Shown here: positions 22,410 to 30,996 of the stretch, piece after piece | Position numbering within the stretch: position 1 is the stretch's first letter | How the letters are laid out: every line of letters begins with the position of its first letter | DNA from: an uncultured Oscillospiraceae bacterium | GTDB lineage: Bacteria; Bacillota; Clostridia; Oscillospirales; Oscillospiraceae | Assembly (NCBI GenBank): GCA_944387285.1 | Contig: CALXEH010000028.1 | Span: forward strand, 1 to 32,100 | DNA: 32,100 nucleotides | Reading direction: 5' to 3' | Notes under the pieces: generated by a model | Databases searched by the model: none | What the model was told of the DNA's origin: nothing | The model's input: the letters and a program-made list of their open reading frames with translations, nothing else | Program-made: the position numbers and the translations under genes

Positions 22410-23663
22410 ATGACTTACGCTGAGGCTTTGAAATACTTAGAGGGCGTGTCCTGGCTGGGCATCAGGCCGGGGCTCGACCGCATAGCCGAGCTGCTCGCGC
22501 GGCTCGGCCACCCCGAACGGGCCTGCCGCTTCGTCCACGTCGCCGGCACGAACGGCAAGGGCTCCACCTCCGCCATGCTGGCGGCCATGCTCAGCTCCGC
22601 CGGCTTCAGAACCGGGCTCTACACCTCGCCCCACCTGCTGCGCGTCACCGAGCGCATGCGCATAAACGGGGCCGAAATGCCGCCCGAGGGCCTCGCCGCC
22701 GCCGTGGACGCGCTCAGCGCCGCCGCCCAGGGCATGGCCGAACCCTGCACCGAGTTTGAGCTCATCACCGCCGCCGCCTTCTGGTGGTTCGCGCACGAGC
22801 GCTGCGACTACGTCGTGCTCGAGGTCGGCATGGGCGGCAGGCTCGACGCCACGAACGTCATCGGGCGGCCCGACTGCGCCGTCATAACGAACATCGGCCT
22901 CGACCACACCGCCGTCCTCGGCGATACGGTCGAGCAGATCGCCGCCGAAAAGGCCGGCATCTTCAAGGGCGGGCCCGCCGCGGCCTACGCGCAGCCGCCC
23001 TCGGTCGAGGCCGTCCTCAGCCGCATCGCCCGCAGCACCGGCACCGAGCTGCACTTCGCGGACTTTTCCGCCCTGGAGCCGCTCTCCGACGGGCTCGAGG
23101 GCCAGGACTTCCTCTACAGGGGCCGGAAATACCACATCGGCCTGCTCGGGGAGCACCAGCTCAAAAACGCCGCCGTCGCCTTAGAGGCTGCACGGCTGCT
23201 GGGCATACCGGAGCCTGCCGCCGCCGAGGGCCTGGCCCGCGCCGTCTGGCCCGCTCGCTTCGAGCTCGTCTCGCGCTCGCCCTGCTTCGTCGTGGACGGC
23301 GGGCACAATCCCCAGTGCGTGTCCACCACCGCGGCGGCGCTGCGCAAATACTTCCCCGGCCGCCGCAGGGTGCTGCTTTTGGGCGTACTGGCAGACAAGG
23401 CCTGGCGCGAAATGCTCGACATCCTGCTGCCCTGCGCGGACGAGGCCGTCTGCGTGCGGCCAGAGTCCGAGCGCGCGCTCGAGCCCGAGGAGCTCTGCGC
23501 CGAGATAAGGCGCCGCGGCATACCGGCGCGCACCGCCCCTGACCCGGGCTCCGGCGCCGACGCCGCCGCCGCGCTCGCAGGCCCCGACGGCATGGTCTGC
23601 TCCGTCGGCTCGCTCTATATGTCCGGCGCCGTGCGCGCGCACATACTCGGAAAGGAGGCCTGA
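22410..23663 (+). CDS. folC: Bifunctional folylpolyglutamate/dihydrofolate synthase
   Basis: 417 residues, normal for FolC, an ATP-dependent ligase that adds glutamate to folates (and to dihydropteroate in bifunctional forms). P-loop VAGTNGKGSTSAML at about 44-57, the SPHLLRVTERMRING segment near 71-85, EVGMGGRLDATN with catalytic Glu and metal-binding context, NIGLDHTAVLGDT, and the C-terminal domain with VVDGGHNPQ. ATG 22410 follows GGGAGG. The ruvX gene starts one base after its stop. Confidence 0.95.
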   Translation: MTYAEALKYLEGVSWLGIRPGLDRIAELLARLGHPERACRFVHVAGTNGKGSTSAMLAAMLSSAGFRTGLYTSPHLLRVTERMRINGAEMPPEGLAAAVDALSAAAQGMAEPCTEFELITAAAFWWFAHERCDYVVLEVGMGGRLDATNVIGRPDCAVITNIGLDHTAVLGDTVEQIAAEKAGIFKGGPAAAYAQPPSVEAVLSRIARSTGTELHFADFSALEPLSDGLEGQDFLYRGRKYHIGLLGEHQLKNAAVALEAARLLGIPEPAAAEGLARAVWPARFELVSRSPCFVVDGGHNPQCVSTTAAALRKYFPGRRRVLLLGVLADKAWREMLDILLPCADEAVCVRPESERALEPEELCAEIRRRGIPARTAPDPGSGADAAAALAGPDGMVCSVGSLYMSGAVRAHILGKEA

Positions 23664-23664
23664 C

Positions 23665-24075
23665 ATGCGTATACTTGCCATAGACTACGGCGACAGGCGC
23701 ACGGGCCTGGCCTTCTCCGACGCGGGCGGCGTGCTCTGCGGCGAGGCCTTCACCGTCGAGGAATGGGACCCCGCCCGCCTCGCCGAACGCATAGCCGCAG
23801 AGTGCCGGGCGCGCGAAGTCGGCCTCATCTTCCTCGGCCTGCCCAAGAACATGGACGGCTCCGAGGGCCCCAGGGCCGAAAAGAGCCGCGCCTTCGCCGA
23901 AGAGCTGCGCGGGGCCACCGGCCTCGAGGTCCGGCTCTGGGACGAGCGGCGCAGCAGCGTCGAGGCCCACGCCATCCTCTCCGCTAACGGCAAGAGGGAG
24001 AAAAAACACAAAAAAAGCGTGGACGCCCTCGCCGCCGCCCTCATCCTCGAAAGCTGCCTGGGCTCCCTCAAATGA
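23665..24075 (+). CDS. ruvX: Holliday junction resolvase-like protein RuvX/YqgF
   Basis: 136 residues, the standard length. The RNase H-fold motifs are intact: AIDYGDRRTGLAFSD at about 5-19 (catalytic Asp), FLGLPKNMDGSEGPRA at about 53-68, LWDERRSS at about 92-99 (Glu), and KSVDALAAALIL with the last acidic residue. The family is linked to pre-16S rRNA processing and Holliday junction resolution. ATG 23665 follows AAAGGAGG at the end of folC, one base after its stop. A terminator follows. Confidence 0.94.
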   Translation: MRILAIDYGDRRTGLAFSDAGGVLCGEAFTVEEWDPARLAERIAAECRAREVGLIFLGLPKNMDGSEGPRAEKSRAFAEELRGATGLEVRLWDERRSSVEAHAILSANGKREKKHKKSVDALAAALILESCLGSLK

Positions 24076-24089
24076 GGCGATAAAACATA

Positions 24090-24124
24090 GTCCCTCGGTC
24101 CTTATTGGGACCGAGGGACTTTTT
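24090..24124 (+). terminator. Rho-independent terminator after ruvX
   Basis: Perfect stem GTCCCTCGGTCC / GGACCGAGGGAC with a six-base loop, then TTTTT. On the minus strand the downstream T-run is weak, but it may also end the convergent GntR gene (stop at 24127). Confidence 0.92.
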
Positions 24125-24126
24125 CG

Positions 24127-24867
24127 TCACGGGTTCGCCGGCTCGTCCACATAGTAGGCGGCCTTGAACTTGAACTTGTCGCCGCGCACCACCGTGCGGT
24201 GGATGGCGATGAGATGCTCCCGCTCGTGGCAGAAGCGCTCGCAGAGCATGCAGGGCACATGCGCCGGTATCTGCAGCAGCATCCGCTCACGCGCGTTCGG
24301 TATGAGCGGAGAAAGCACTTCTCCCGCGTCGGTTATCTCCATATTATAATATGTCTCCAGATATGCGTACAGCGAACCGTCCCGCAGTACGTCCGGCTCC
24401 AGCGACAAAAACCGGCTCTGAGGCAGATAGGTCGTCTCTATCATCAGCGGGAAGGCCTCCGCTGAACGCAGGCGCGCCAGCTTGTGCCAGCGCGTATACC
24501 TGCCGCTCTTCACCTGCTCTATCGACGCCAGATACTTGTCCGCGCCCGCCTCGATGAGGTCGTAGTCCAGGATCTGATTTTTTATCAGGATGTGCTGCGC
24601 CTTCAGGCTGCTGGCAAAGGAGTGGAACTTCGTCAGCCGCTGCTCGAACATCTTCGGCTTTACAAAATTCCCGTTGCCGTGTACCTTCACTATGTACCCC
24701 GCCTTGTACAGCGCCTCCAGCGAGGCCCGTATCGTCGAACGGCTGACGTGGTACATCTCGCAGAGCACACGCTCCGCCGGCAAAGGCGCGTTCTCTGAGT
24801 ATTCCCCGGAGTCTATCTTCCTGCGTATGTCCTCGTATATCTCCCTGTACAGCGGTGTCCCATCCAT
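24127..24867 (-). CDS. GntR-family regulator with UTRA effector domain
   Basis: 246 residues. The winged helix domain at about 3-70 has TPLYREIYEDIRRKIDSGEY, PLPAERVLCEMYHVSRSTIR and ALYKAGYIVKVHGNGNFV, standard for GntR/HutC proteins. The UTRA domain at about 85-240 binds a small ligand, typically a sugar phosphate. It is divergent from the PTS operon at 25058 and most likely represses it, released by the phosphorylated sugar. ATG 24867 follows GGGGGTG and lies just downstream of a strong promoter; a start at 25014 would include the promoter and operator and was rejected. An inverted repeat in the intergenic region is its likely operator. Confidence 0.92.
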   Translation of the reverse strand: MDGTPLYREIYEDIRRKIDSGEYSENAPLPAERVLCEMYHVSRSTIRASLEALYKAGYIVKVHGNGNFVKPKMFEQRLTKFHSFASSLKAQHILIKNQILDYDLIEAGADKYLASIEQVKSGRYTRWHKLARLRSAEAFPLMIETTYLPQSRFLSLEPDVLRDGSLYAYLETYYNMEITDAGEVLSPLIPNARERMLLQIPAHVPCMLCERFCHEREHLIAIHRTVVRGDKFKFKAAYYVDEPANP

Positions 24868-24888
24868 TCCCGCCACCCCCTCGCCTTG

Positions 24889-24918
24889 AGTATAGCCAAG
24901 TTTGCCGCCCTCTGTCAA
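24889..24918 (-). promoter_or_regulatory. Sigma-A promoter of the GntR gene
   Basis: Minus strand: perfect -35 TTGACA (24918-24913), 18-base spacer, -10 TATACT (24894-24889), 21 bases before the ATG. Confidence 0.75.
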
Positions 24919-24939
24919 ACAGAACCGACAACTCGCAAA

Positions 24940-24966
24940 TTGGTATGTATCCAGTCGGCATACCAA
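24940..24966. promoter_or_regulatory. Likely GntR operator in the divergent promoter region
   Basis: Perfect 8-base inverted repeat TTGGTATG - 11 bases - CATACCAA. GntR/HutC regulators of the YvoA/NagR kind bind palindromes with GGTAT-like half sites, so this fits the adjacent repressor. The spacer is long, so two dimers or half sites may be involved. No clear plus-strand promoter was resolved downstream; TTGGAC with TATTGA (16-base spacer) starting near 24974 is only a weak candidate. Confidence 0.6.
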
Positions 24967-25057
24967 TGGCGTATTGGACATAAATTTGGGGATTTTATTG
25001 AAAATTATGTGCAATTATGACAAAATCGTGAGCAAGTTAGAAAGGGGAGGTGGAGCC

Positions 25058-25495
25058 ATGATTTGTGAGCTCATAACCGACGCGACCTATCTGGACGGGG
25101 TAGTCTGCTCCGGCTGGGAGGCGCTGGTGGACATCGGCGGCGGGCTGCTGGTGGACGAGGGCCTGGTGGAGCCGAGGTTCCTGCAGTCCATCAAGGACAC
25201 CATAGCCGAGTTCGGTTCGTACATGGTGCTGGTGGACGACATAGCCTTTTTCCACGGCAGGCCGGAGGCGGGCGTGAAGGCGATGGCGATGAGCCTGGTA
25301 TTGCTGGCGGAGCCGGTATACCTGGGCGAAAAGAGGATCAAGGCCGCCTTCACCTTTGCGGCCGTGGACAAGAAGAGCCATCTGGGCCTCATGCGCGAGC
25401 TGGGCGGCTTCCTGCAGGACGAGGAATTCCTGGAGCTGCTGAGGAACGGCGGGCCGAAGTCCGCGGTAATGAAAAAATTGAGGGAGGGTGCGTAA
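25058..25495 (+). CDS. PTS sugar transporter subunit IIA (ascorbate/UlaC type)
   Basis: 145 residues, the size of a stand-alone PTS_EIIA_2 domain. The phosphorylated His is His66 in VDDIAFFHGRPEAGVKA. It accepts phosphate from HPr and passes it to IIB. The segment KIKAAFTF-type (RIKAAFTFAAVDKKSHLGLMR) matches the LAxxDxxxHLxxL pattern of the family. ATG 25058 follows GGGGAGGTGG; an open start at 24902 would span the operator region and was rejected. First gene of the PTS operon, divergent from the GntR regulator. Confidence 0.88.
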   Translation: MICELITDATYLDGVVCSGWEALVDIGGGLLVDEGLVEPRFLQSIKDTIAEFGSYMVLVDDIAFFHGRPEAGVKAMAMSLVLLAEPVYLGEKRIKAAFTFAAVDKKSHLGLMRELGGFLQDEEFLELLRNGGPKSAVMKKLREGA

Positions 25496-25501
25496 GCTGA
25501 A

Positions 25502-26236
25502 ATGAAGTATCTCGAATACCGCCGCGTCATCACGGAACAGCTGGAGAGGCAGTTCGACGAGGAGGGCGCGGCGATAGAAAAGGCGGCGGAATACTGTGCG
25601 GCCTCGGTGTCCAGCGGCAGGCTCATACACGTCTTCGGCTGCGGGCATTCGCAGATGTTCGCCATGGAGGTATTCTACCGCGCGGGCGGGCTGGTACCGG
25701 TGAACGCGCTGCTCATACCGCACCTGGCGCTCTTTCCCCGCGCGAAGCTCAGCACGCTCCAGGAGCGCGTCGAGGGCTTCTCCGGCGGATACCTGGAGCT
25801 CGAGGACACCGACGAGCGGGACACGATGATAATCATCTCCATCTCGGGCCGGAACGCCGGGGTAGTCGACATGGCGCTCGAGGCCAAGAAGATAGGTATG
25901 AAGGTCGTGGCCCTGACCTCGAAGGACTTCTCAAAGAGCACGAGCTCGCGCCACTCGAGCGGCATGCACCTCATGGACGCCGCCGACGTGGTCATCGACG
26001 TCAAGTGCGTGAGCGGGGACGCGGCCCTGGAGATGGAGGGCGTGGAGCCCAAGTTCTGCGGCACCTCGACGGTGCTGGGCATGGCGGTGATGGAATCCAT
26101 CATAGCCCAGACGGTGGAAAACTGCGTGAAGGCCGGCTATGTGCCGCCCATCTACGTCAGCTCGAACCTCGACCGGGGAGACGCGATAAACGCCGAGTAC
26201 ATAAGCCGCTACGGCAAGCTCATTTCCTGCCTCTGA
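25502..26236 (+). CDS. SIS-domain protein (UPF0309 type)
   Basis: 244 residues. A single sugar isomerase (SIS) domain: HVFGCGHSQMFAMEVFYRAGG at about 43-63, MIIISISGRNAGVVDMAL at about 109-126 (phosphosugar-binding Ser residues), GMKVVALTSKDFSK. This group binds phosphorylated amino sugars or sugars and often sits in PTS loci; the reaction here is not known. ATG 25502 has GGGAGG about 13 bases upstream, slightly far. Between IIA and IIB of the PTS. Confidence 0.85.
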   Translation: MKYLEYRRVITEQLERQFDEEGAAIEKAAEYCAASVSSGRLIHVFGCGHSQMFAMEVFYRAGGLVPVNALLIPHLALFPRAKLSTLQERVEGFSGGYLELEDTDERDTMIIISISGRNAGVVDMALEAKKIGMKVVALTSKDFSKSTSSRHSSGMHLMDAADVVIDVKCVSGDAALEMEGVEPKFCGTSTVLGMAVMESIIAQTVENCVKAGYVPPIYVSSNLDRGDAINAEYISRYGKLISCL

Positions 26237-26261
26237 GGCAGGGGAAAGGTGGAGAAGGAGA

Positions 26262-26543
26262 ATGTATATAGTCTGCGTCTGCGGCCTGGGCATGGGCTCA
26301 AGCCTGATTTTGAAGATGACCGTCGACAAGGCCCTCAAGGAGCTCGGCTGCGGCGGCCACGAGATCGAACACTGGGACGCCGGGACGGTGTCCAGCAAGA
26401 ACGCCGACCTCATCGTCACCTCCGAGGACTTCCGTGACAAGTTCGCCGGGAAGGACAATGTGGTCTACGTCCGCAACGTCGTCAGCACCCCTGAGGTCAA
26501 AGAGAAAATGAAGGAATATCTGGAGGCGAAGGGCCTCCTTTAA
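26262..26543 (+). CDS. PTS sugar transporter subunit IIB (UlaB/lactose-type)
   Basis: 93 residues. The active-site Cys is Cys7 in VCVCGLGMGSSLILKM, the usual P-loop-like IIB motif; the rest (DLIVTSEDFRDKF) fits PTS_IIB family members near UlaB. It takes phosphate from IIA and phosphorylates the incoming sugar together with IIC. ATG 26262 follows GGAGAAGGAG. Its membrane partner IIC lies directly downstream but carries two disabling changes. Confidence 0.9.
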   Translation: MYIVCVCGLGMGSSLILKMTVDKALKELGCGGHEIEHWDAGTVSSKNADLIVTSEDFRDKFAGKDNVVYVRNVVSTPEVKEKMKEYLEAKGLL

Positions 26544-26592
26544 TGGGAAAGGAAAATTCAACAAATTAAATTGAGAGAAGGGAGAAAGTACA

Positions 26593-27947
26593 ATGGCAGT
26601 TCTGAATTTTTCCTCGAGCTGTTGCAGACCCCGACCATCATTCTGGCTATCGTTGCGCTCATCGGCCTCATCGCCCAGCGCAAGAAGTTTTCGGAGGTGC
26701 TCTCGGGCACGGTCAAGACGGCTCTCGGTTATCTGGTGCTCTCCGCCGGCTCGAGCCTGCTCGTAACTGAGATACTCCCCTTTGTCGGGCTGTTCCAGGA
26801 GGTCTTCGGGCTCAGCGGCTTCGCCACCGGCTCTGAGATCATCGTCGGCGCCATGCAGGACGCCGTGCCGGTCATAGCCTCCACCTCCGCTATCATCATG
26901 GGCGCGGGCTTCCTCGTGAACATCCTGCTGGCCCGCATCACCCCGCTCAAGTACATATTCCTCACCGGACACATGATGTGGATAAACTCCGTGGCCGTTG
27001 CCTTCTGCCTCTACTCCGCCGGCATGTCGAGCGGCGCCATCATCGGCATCGGCATTGTGCTGCAGGGCATCCTTCTGACCCTCATCCCGGCCATCGCCCA
27101 GCCCGTCGTGCGCAAGGTCACCGGCAGCGACGACTTCGCCATCGGCCACCTCACCACCCTCGGCACCGTCTCCTCCGCCTACGTCGGCAAGCTCGTCGGC
27201 AAGGGCAGCAAGAGCGCCGAGGACATGCAGCTCCCCGAGGGCCTCAAGTTCTTCAAGGACACCTCCATGTCCATCGCCATCGTCATGTTCGTCTTCTACA
27301 TGCTGGTCGTCATCCTCGCGGGCCCCGAGTCCGTGAAAGCCTACTCCGGCGGCACCAACTACCTCATCTACGGCCTGCTCAAGGCCCTCGGCTTCACCGC
27401 CGGTGTCATGGTGCTCCTGCAGGGCGTCAGGATGCTGCTCGGCGAGCTGGTCCCGGCCTTCAAGGGCATCGCCGACAAGCTCGTCCCCAACGCCATCCCC
27501 GCCCTCGACGTGCCCGCGCTCTTCGGTTTCGCTCCCAACTCCCTCATGCTCGGCTTCATCTTCGCCACCATCGGCATGATCGTCGCGATGTTCATCTCCT
27601 CCGCGCTCTTCGGCGTTGTGCCTCTGGTCTCCATCATCGGCGCCTTCTTCACCGGCGGCGTCGCGGGCATCATGGGCAACGCTCTCGGCGGCAGGCGCGG
27701 CGCCATGGCTGCGGGCTTCACCTACGGCCTCTAGCTTATCGTCTTCTCCGGCTTCACCTACAAGCTCTTCGGCCACTTCGCCTCCGTCGGAGCCGAGGGC
27801 ACCGGCCACGACTGCATCGACGCCATGGCCGTCATGACCGCCATGTATAAGCCCGTGGTCGGCATCGTGATCATCGTCGCCGTGTTCATACTCGCCTGCG
27901 TGCTCGAGGCCAAGAGGCAGAAAAACCTCGCCGCAGCGAAAAAGTAA
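26593..27947 (+). pseudogene. PTS sugar transporter subunit IIC (UlaA/SgaT type), frameshifted and interrupted by TAG
   Basis: Membrane permease of the PTS with about 10 helices, about 450 residues if repaired, the normal UlaA length. Recognisable parts: LLQTPTIILAIVALIGL, HMMWINSVAVAFCLYSAG, TLGTVSSAYVGKLVG and GIMGNALGGRRGAMAAG. Two lesions. First, the only ATG with a good ribosome site (26593, after AAGGGAG) reads MAVLNF and then enters the wrong frame at a run of five T (26607-26611); six T would restore FFLELLQTPT. Second, an in-frame TAG at 27732-27734 is followed by 70 in-frame residues that continue the protein to TAA at 27945. A TTG at 26571 would bypass the first lesion with an odd N-terminus. 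TAG ends other genes here, so recoding is unlikely. Likely pseudogene or sequence errors. Confidence 0.8.
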
Positions 27948-28018
27948 ATCCAGCTCCACCTCCCGGGGCGGCGCGCAGCTTTGCCGCCGCCCCTCTGCTT
28001 TCAGAAAGGAGCTGTCAT

Positions 28019-29048
28019 ATGTATATCACGGAGCGCGAACTGCGCGGTCAGTTCGAGGCGCTGGATAAGACCCTCAAGCTGCTCGCCCAGTCCCGGGAAG
28101 AGGCAAAAGCCCAGCTCGACGCGGCAAATAAGCTCGTCGTCCTCGGCTGCGGCTCGAGCTTCAGCCTCGCCAAGTCCGCCGCCATGCTCTTCGCGCAGAA
28201 GACGGGCCGGGCGGCCTTCGCCCTTCCCGCCGGGGACCTGCTCGTGAATTTCGGCGACTACGCCAGGCTGCTCGAGGGCGCGGCGCTGCTGCTGCTCTCG
28301 CGCTCCGGCTCCACCAGCGAGCTCGTGCGCGCCGCCTCGCTCTGCCGCGAGGGCTTCGGCTGCCGGGTACTCTCCGTCTGCGCGAGGGAAAATGCGCCCG
28401 TCGCACAGCTCGCCGACTGGTCGCTCGAGATCCTGGGCCTTCGACGAGGCCGTCTGCCAGACGCGGACGGTGTCGAACCTCTACGCCGCGGCCCTGGGCC
28501 TCGCCTGCATAGCCGGCGGGGACGAGGCCGGGTTCGAGGCGCTCATGGGCCTGCCCGCCCTGGCGGCGGACTTCTGCCCGAGGCAGGAGCAGGCGCTGAC
28601 GCTCACGGCCTCGGAGGACTGGAGCCGGGCCGTGGTGCTGGCGGACTCCGGCTGCGCTGGCCTCGCCGAGGAGGGCGCGCTGGCCTTCAAGGAGATCTGC
28701 CGCCGCGACTCGAACCACTACCACATGCTCGACTGCCGCCACGGCCCCATGGTGCAGATCGGCCCCGACACCCTGGTCATCGCCCTGCTCTCGAAGGGCG
28801 ACCGGGCGCTGCAGGCGGCCCTGCTCGCGGACGTCGCGGCCAAGACCTCGCACCTGCTGGTGCTCGACCGCGCCGACTGTGAGACCAAGCTGCCCGGGCG
28901 GCGTATCCGCCTGCCGGACTGCGGCTCGGCGGACGCCGAGGCGATTTTCGGGCTCTACTGCATCCAGCTCGTCTGCTACCGCCACGCGCTCGCCAGGGGC
29001 GTAGACCCCGACAGCCCCGAGGGGCTCGAGCCGTGGATAAAGCTGTGA
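28019..29048 (+). pseudogene. SIS-domain sugar isomerase (AgaS/GlmS-like), frameshifted
   Basis: Start ATG 28019 follows GAAAGGAG. The first part has the SIS site LVVLGCGSSFSLAKSAAMLF and ALLLLSRSGSTSELVRA, then LADWSLEI. Near 28431-28438 (TCCTGGGCC) the frame changes by +1: the downstream frame reads WAFDEAVCQTRTVSNLYAAA and runs to a normal end EPWIKL, TGA at 29046-29048. Removing one base, or adding two, joins them into about 343 residues. Members are ketose/aldose isomerases or deaminating isomerases acting on sugar phosphates from PTS uptake. The downstream gene's start overlaps its end, so translation coupling would also be affected. Probable pseudogene or a sequence error. Confidence 0.82.
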
Positions 29049-30334
29049 GCGCCCCGGCGCTGCTCGCCCTGCTCCGCGACAGGGAGCCGGGCTCGCGGAC
29101 CGGCATCTGGTCCTGCTGCAGCGCGAACGAATATGTCATACGCGCCGCCCTGAGGCGCGGGCTCGCGCGCCGCGCGCCCGTGCTGGTGGAGGCCACGGCA
29201 AACCAGGTGGACCAGAACGGCGGCTACACCGGCATGAGGCCGGCGGATTTCCGCAACTTCCTCTTCGCCCTCGCGGACAGGGAGGGCTTTCCCAGAGAGC
29301 AGCTCATCCTGGGCGGGGACCATCTGGGGCCCCTGACCTTCAGGAAGCTGCCGGCGGCCGAGGCCATGGACAACGCCGAGACCCTGGTGCGCTGCTACGC
29401 CGCGGCGGGCTTTGCCAAGCTCCACCTCGACACCAGCATGAAGCTGGCTGACGACGACCCGGACGCGCGCCTGCCGGACGAGGTCATAGCGGCGAGGGCC
29501 GCGCGGCTCTGCGCCGCCGCCGAGGAGGAGGCCGCAAAGGCCGGCACCCGTCCGGTCTACGTCATAGGCAGCGAGGTGCCGATACCCGGCGGGGCCGTCG
29601 AAAACGAGGACTCCGTGGCCGTCACGCGGCCCGAGGACTGCGAGGCGACGCTGCGCGCCTTCAAGGCGGCCTTCGAGGCGAAGGGCCTCGACGCGGCCTG
29701 GGACAGGGTCGTCGCCATAGTCGTGCAGCCGGGTGTGGAATTTGCCGACGAGTCCGTGGTAGAATATGACCGCGAGGCGGCGCGCGAGCTCATGCGCTGC
29801 CTCGACAAGTGGCCGGGGCTGGTCTTCGAGGGGCACTCGACGGACTACCAGCCGGCGGAAAAGCTCGCCGAGCTTGTCGAGGACGGGGTGGCGATACTCA
29901 AGGTCGGCCCGGCGCTGACCTTCGCCCTGCGCGAGGCGCTCTTCGCGCTCGAGCGGATAGAGCTGGAGCTCTCAAAGCTGCGCCCCTTCCCGCTCAGCCG
30001 CTACCGCGAGACGCTCGACTGGGTCATGTGCGAGGACGACAGATACTGGGGCGGCTACTATCACGGGCGCGAGGCCGGCGTGAGATACGCCCGGGCCTAC
30101 AGCCTCTCCGACAGGGCGAGGTACTACCTGCCCTCGCCGAGGGTGGAGATCGCGCTGCGCACCCTGCTCGAAAACCTCGACCGCGAGGGCATACCCCTGG
30201 CGCTGCTGAGCCAGTACCTGCCCCTGCAATACCAGCGCCTGCGCTCCGGCGCGATAGACGGCGGCGCCGAGAGCCTGCTGCTCGACCGCATAGGCGACAG
30301 CATCGACCCCTACCTGGACGCCGTCTGCGGCTGA
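29033..30334 (+). CDS. GatZ/KbaZ-type protein (tagatose-bisphosphate aldolase accessory subunit family)
   Basis: 433 residues, full length for the family. Clear features: TGIWSCCSANEYVIRAAL near residue 24, VEATANQVDQNGGYTGM at about 51-67, LILGGDHLGP at about 91-100, KLHLDTSMKLADD at about 129-141 and FEGHSTDYQ. In enterobacteria GatZ/KbaZ supports the class II tagatose-1,6-bisphosphate aldolase GatY/KbaY; some members are believed to act alone on ketohexose phosphates (from memory, not checked). No GatY/KbaY gene is visible in the window. Start GTG 29033 follows GAGGGG by 8 bases and overlaps the SIS gene by 16 bases; GTG 29045 is the alternative. The HAD gene starts 9 bases after its stop. 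Confidence 0.88.
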   Translation: MDKAVSAPALLALLRDREPGSRTGIWSCCSANEYVIRAALRRGLARRAPVLVEATANQVDQNGGYTGMRPADFRNFLFALADREGFPREQLILGGDHLGPLTFRKLPAAEAMDNAETLVRCYAAAGFAKLHLDTSMKLADDDPDARLPDEVIAARAARLCAAAEEEAAKAGTRPVYVIGSEVPIPGGAVENEDSVAVTRPEDCEATLRAFKAAFEAKGLDAAWDRVVAIVVQPGVEFADESVVEYDREAARELMRCLDKWPGLVFEGHSTDYQPAEKLAELVEDGVAILKVGPALTFALREALFALERIELELSKLRPFPLSRYRETLDWVMCEDDRYWGGYYHGREAGVRYARAYSLSDRARYYLPSPRVEIALRTLLENLDREGIPLALLSQYLPLQYQRLRSGAIDGGAESLLLDRIGDSIDPYLDAVCG

Positions 30335-30342
30335 GGTGAGCC

Positions 30343-30996
30343 GTGGCGAGGGCGATAATTTTCGACATGGACGGCACGCTGGTGGACTCCGTCGAGGGCG
30401 CGTGGTACTCTCTCAACGCGGCGATGCGCCTCGCGGGCCTGCCGGAGATCCCGCGCGCCGAGGCCGGGCAGTTCATGGGCCCGCCGCTCGAGGTCTCGCT
30501 CCACCGGCGCGGCATATTCGGCGACAAATTCAAAATCGTCTGGGACGAATTCGCGCGGGACTACGCCGAGCACGGCATAGAGTACACGAGGGCCGTGCCC
30601 GGCATGCCGGAATTGCTGGGGCGGCTGCACGCGCACGGGGCGAGGTTAGGCATAGCCACGAGCAAGCCCCATGCCTACTGCGCGCGGACGCTGAAGCTCT
30701 GCGGCTTTCCCGACTGCTTCGAGGCAGTCGTGGGCAGCCTGCACAACGGCATACCAGAGGACAAAACGGCGGTGCTTCGCGAGGCCCTGAGGCTCATGGG
30801 CCTCGGGCCGGGCGAGGCGGTGATGGTCGGGGACCGGGCCTGGGACGTGCTCGCAGCGCGCGGGTTGGGCCTCGACTGCATAGGTGTGGAGCTCTGCGGC
30901 TATGCCGGGCCGTCGGAGCTGGAGGACGCGGGCGCCGCAGCCGTGGCGAGGGATATCGCCGGGCTCGAGGCCCTGCTCATGAGGGAGGGCAGCTGA
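30343..30996 (+). CDS. HAD-superfamily hydrolase (phosphoglycolate phosphatase-like)
   Basis: 217 residues. HAD motif I IIFDMDGTLVDS with Asp8 and Asp10, motif II GIATSKP, motif III Lys in PEDKTAVL and motif IV VGDRAWDVLAAR are all intact, with an alpha-helical C1 cap between motifs I and II. It should be a small-molecule phosphatase in the cytoplasm; with this operon a sugar phosphate is plausible. Start GTG 30343 follows GAGGTGAG. The Enzyme I gene start overlaps its stop (TGATG). Confidence 0.9.
   Translation: MARAIIFDMDGTLVDSVEGAWYSLNAAMRLAGLPEIPRAEAGQFMGPPLEVSLHRRGIFGDKFKIVWDEFARDYAEHGIEYTRAVPGMPELLGRLHAHGARLGIATSKPHAYCARTLKLCGFPDCFEAVVGSLHNGIPEDKTAVLREALRLMGLGPGEAVMVGDRAWDVLAARGLGLDCIGVELCGYAGPSELEDAGAAAVARDIAGLEALLMREGS

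Noticed and set aside
27732..27734. Recoded TAG (pyrrolysine or suppressed amber) in PTS IIC
   Set aside because: TAG ends normal genes here (for example both permease genes at 4256 and 5142), and a second lesion in the same gene points to decay or error.
26298..27959. 553-codon open frame on the minus strand opposite the PTS IIC gene
   Set aside because: The protein is Asp/Glu/His/Gly-rich with no domain, and the plus strand encodes clear IIC motifs. It is a by-product of GC-rich third positions.
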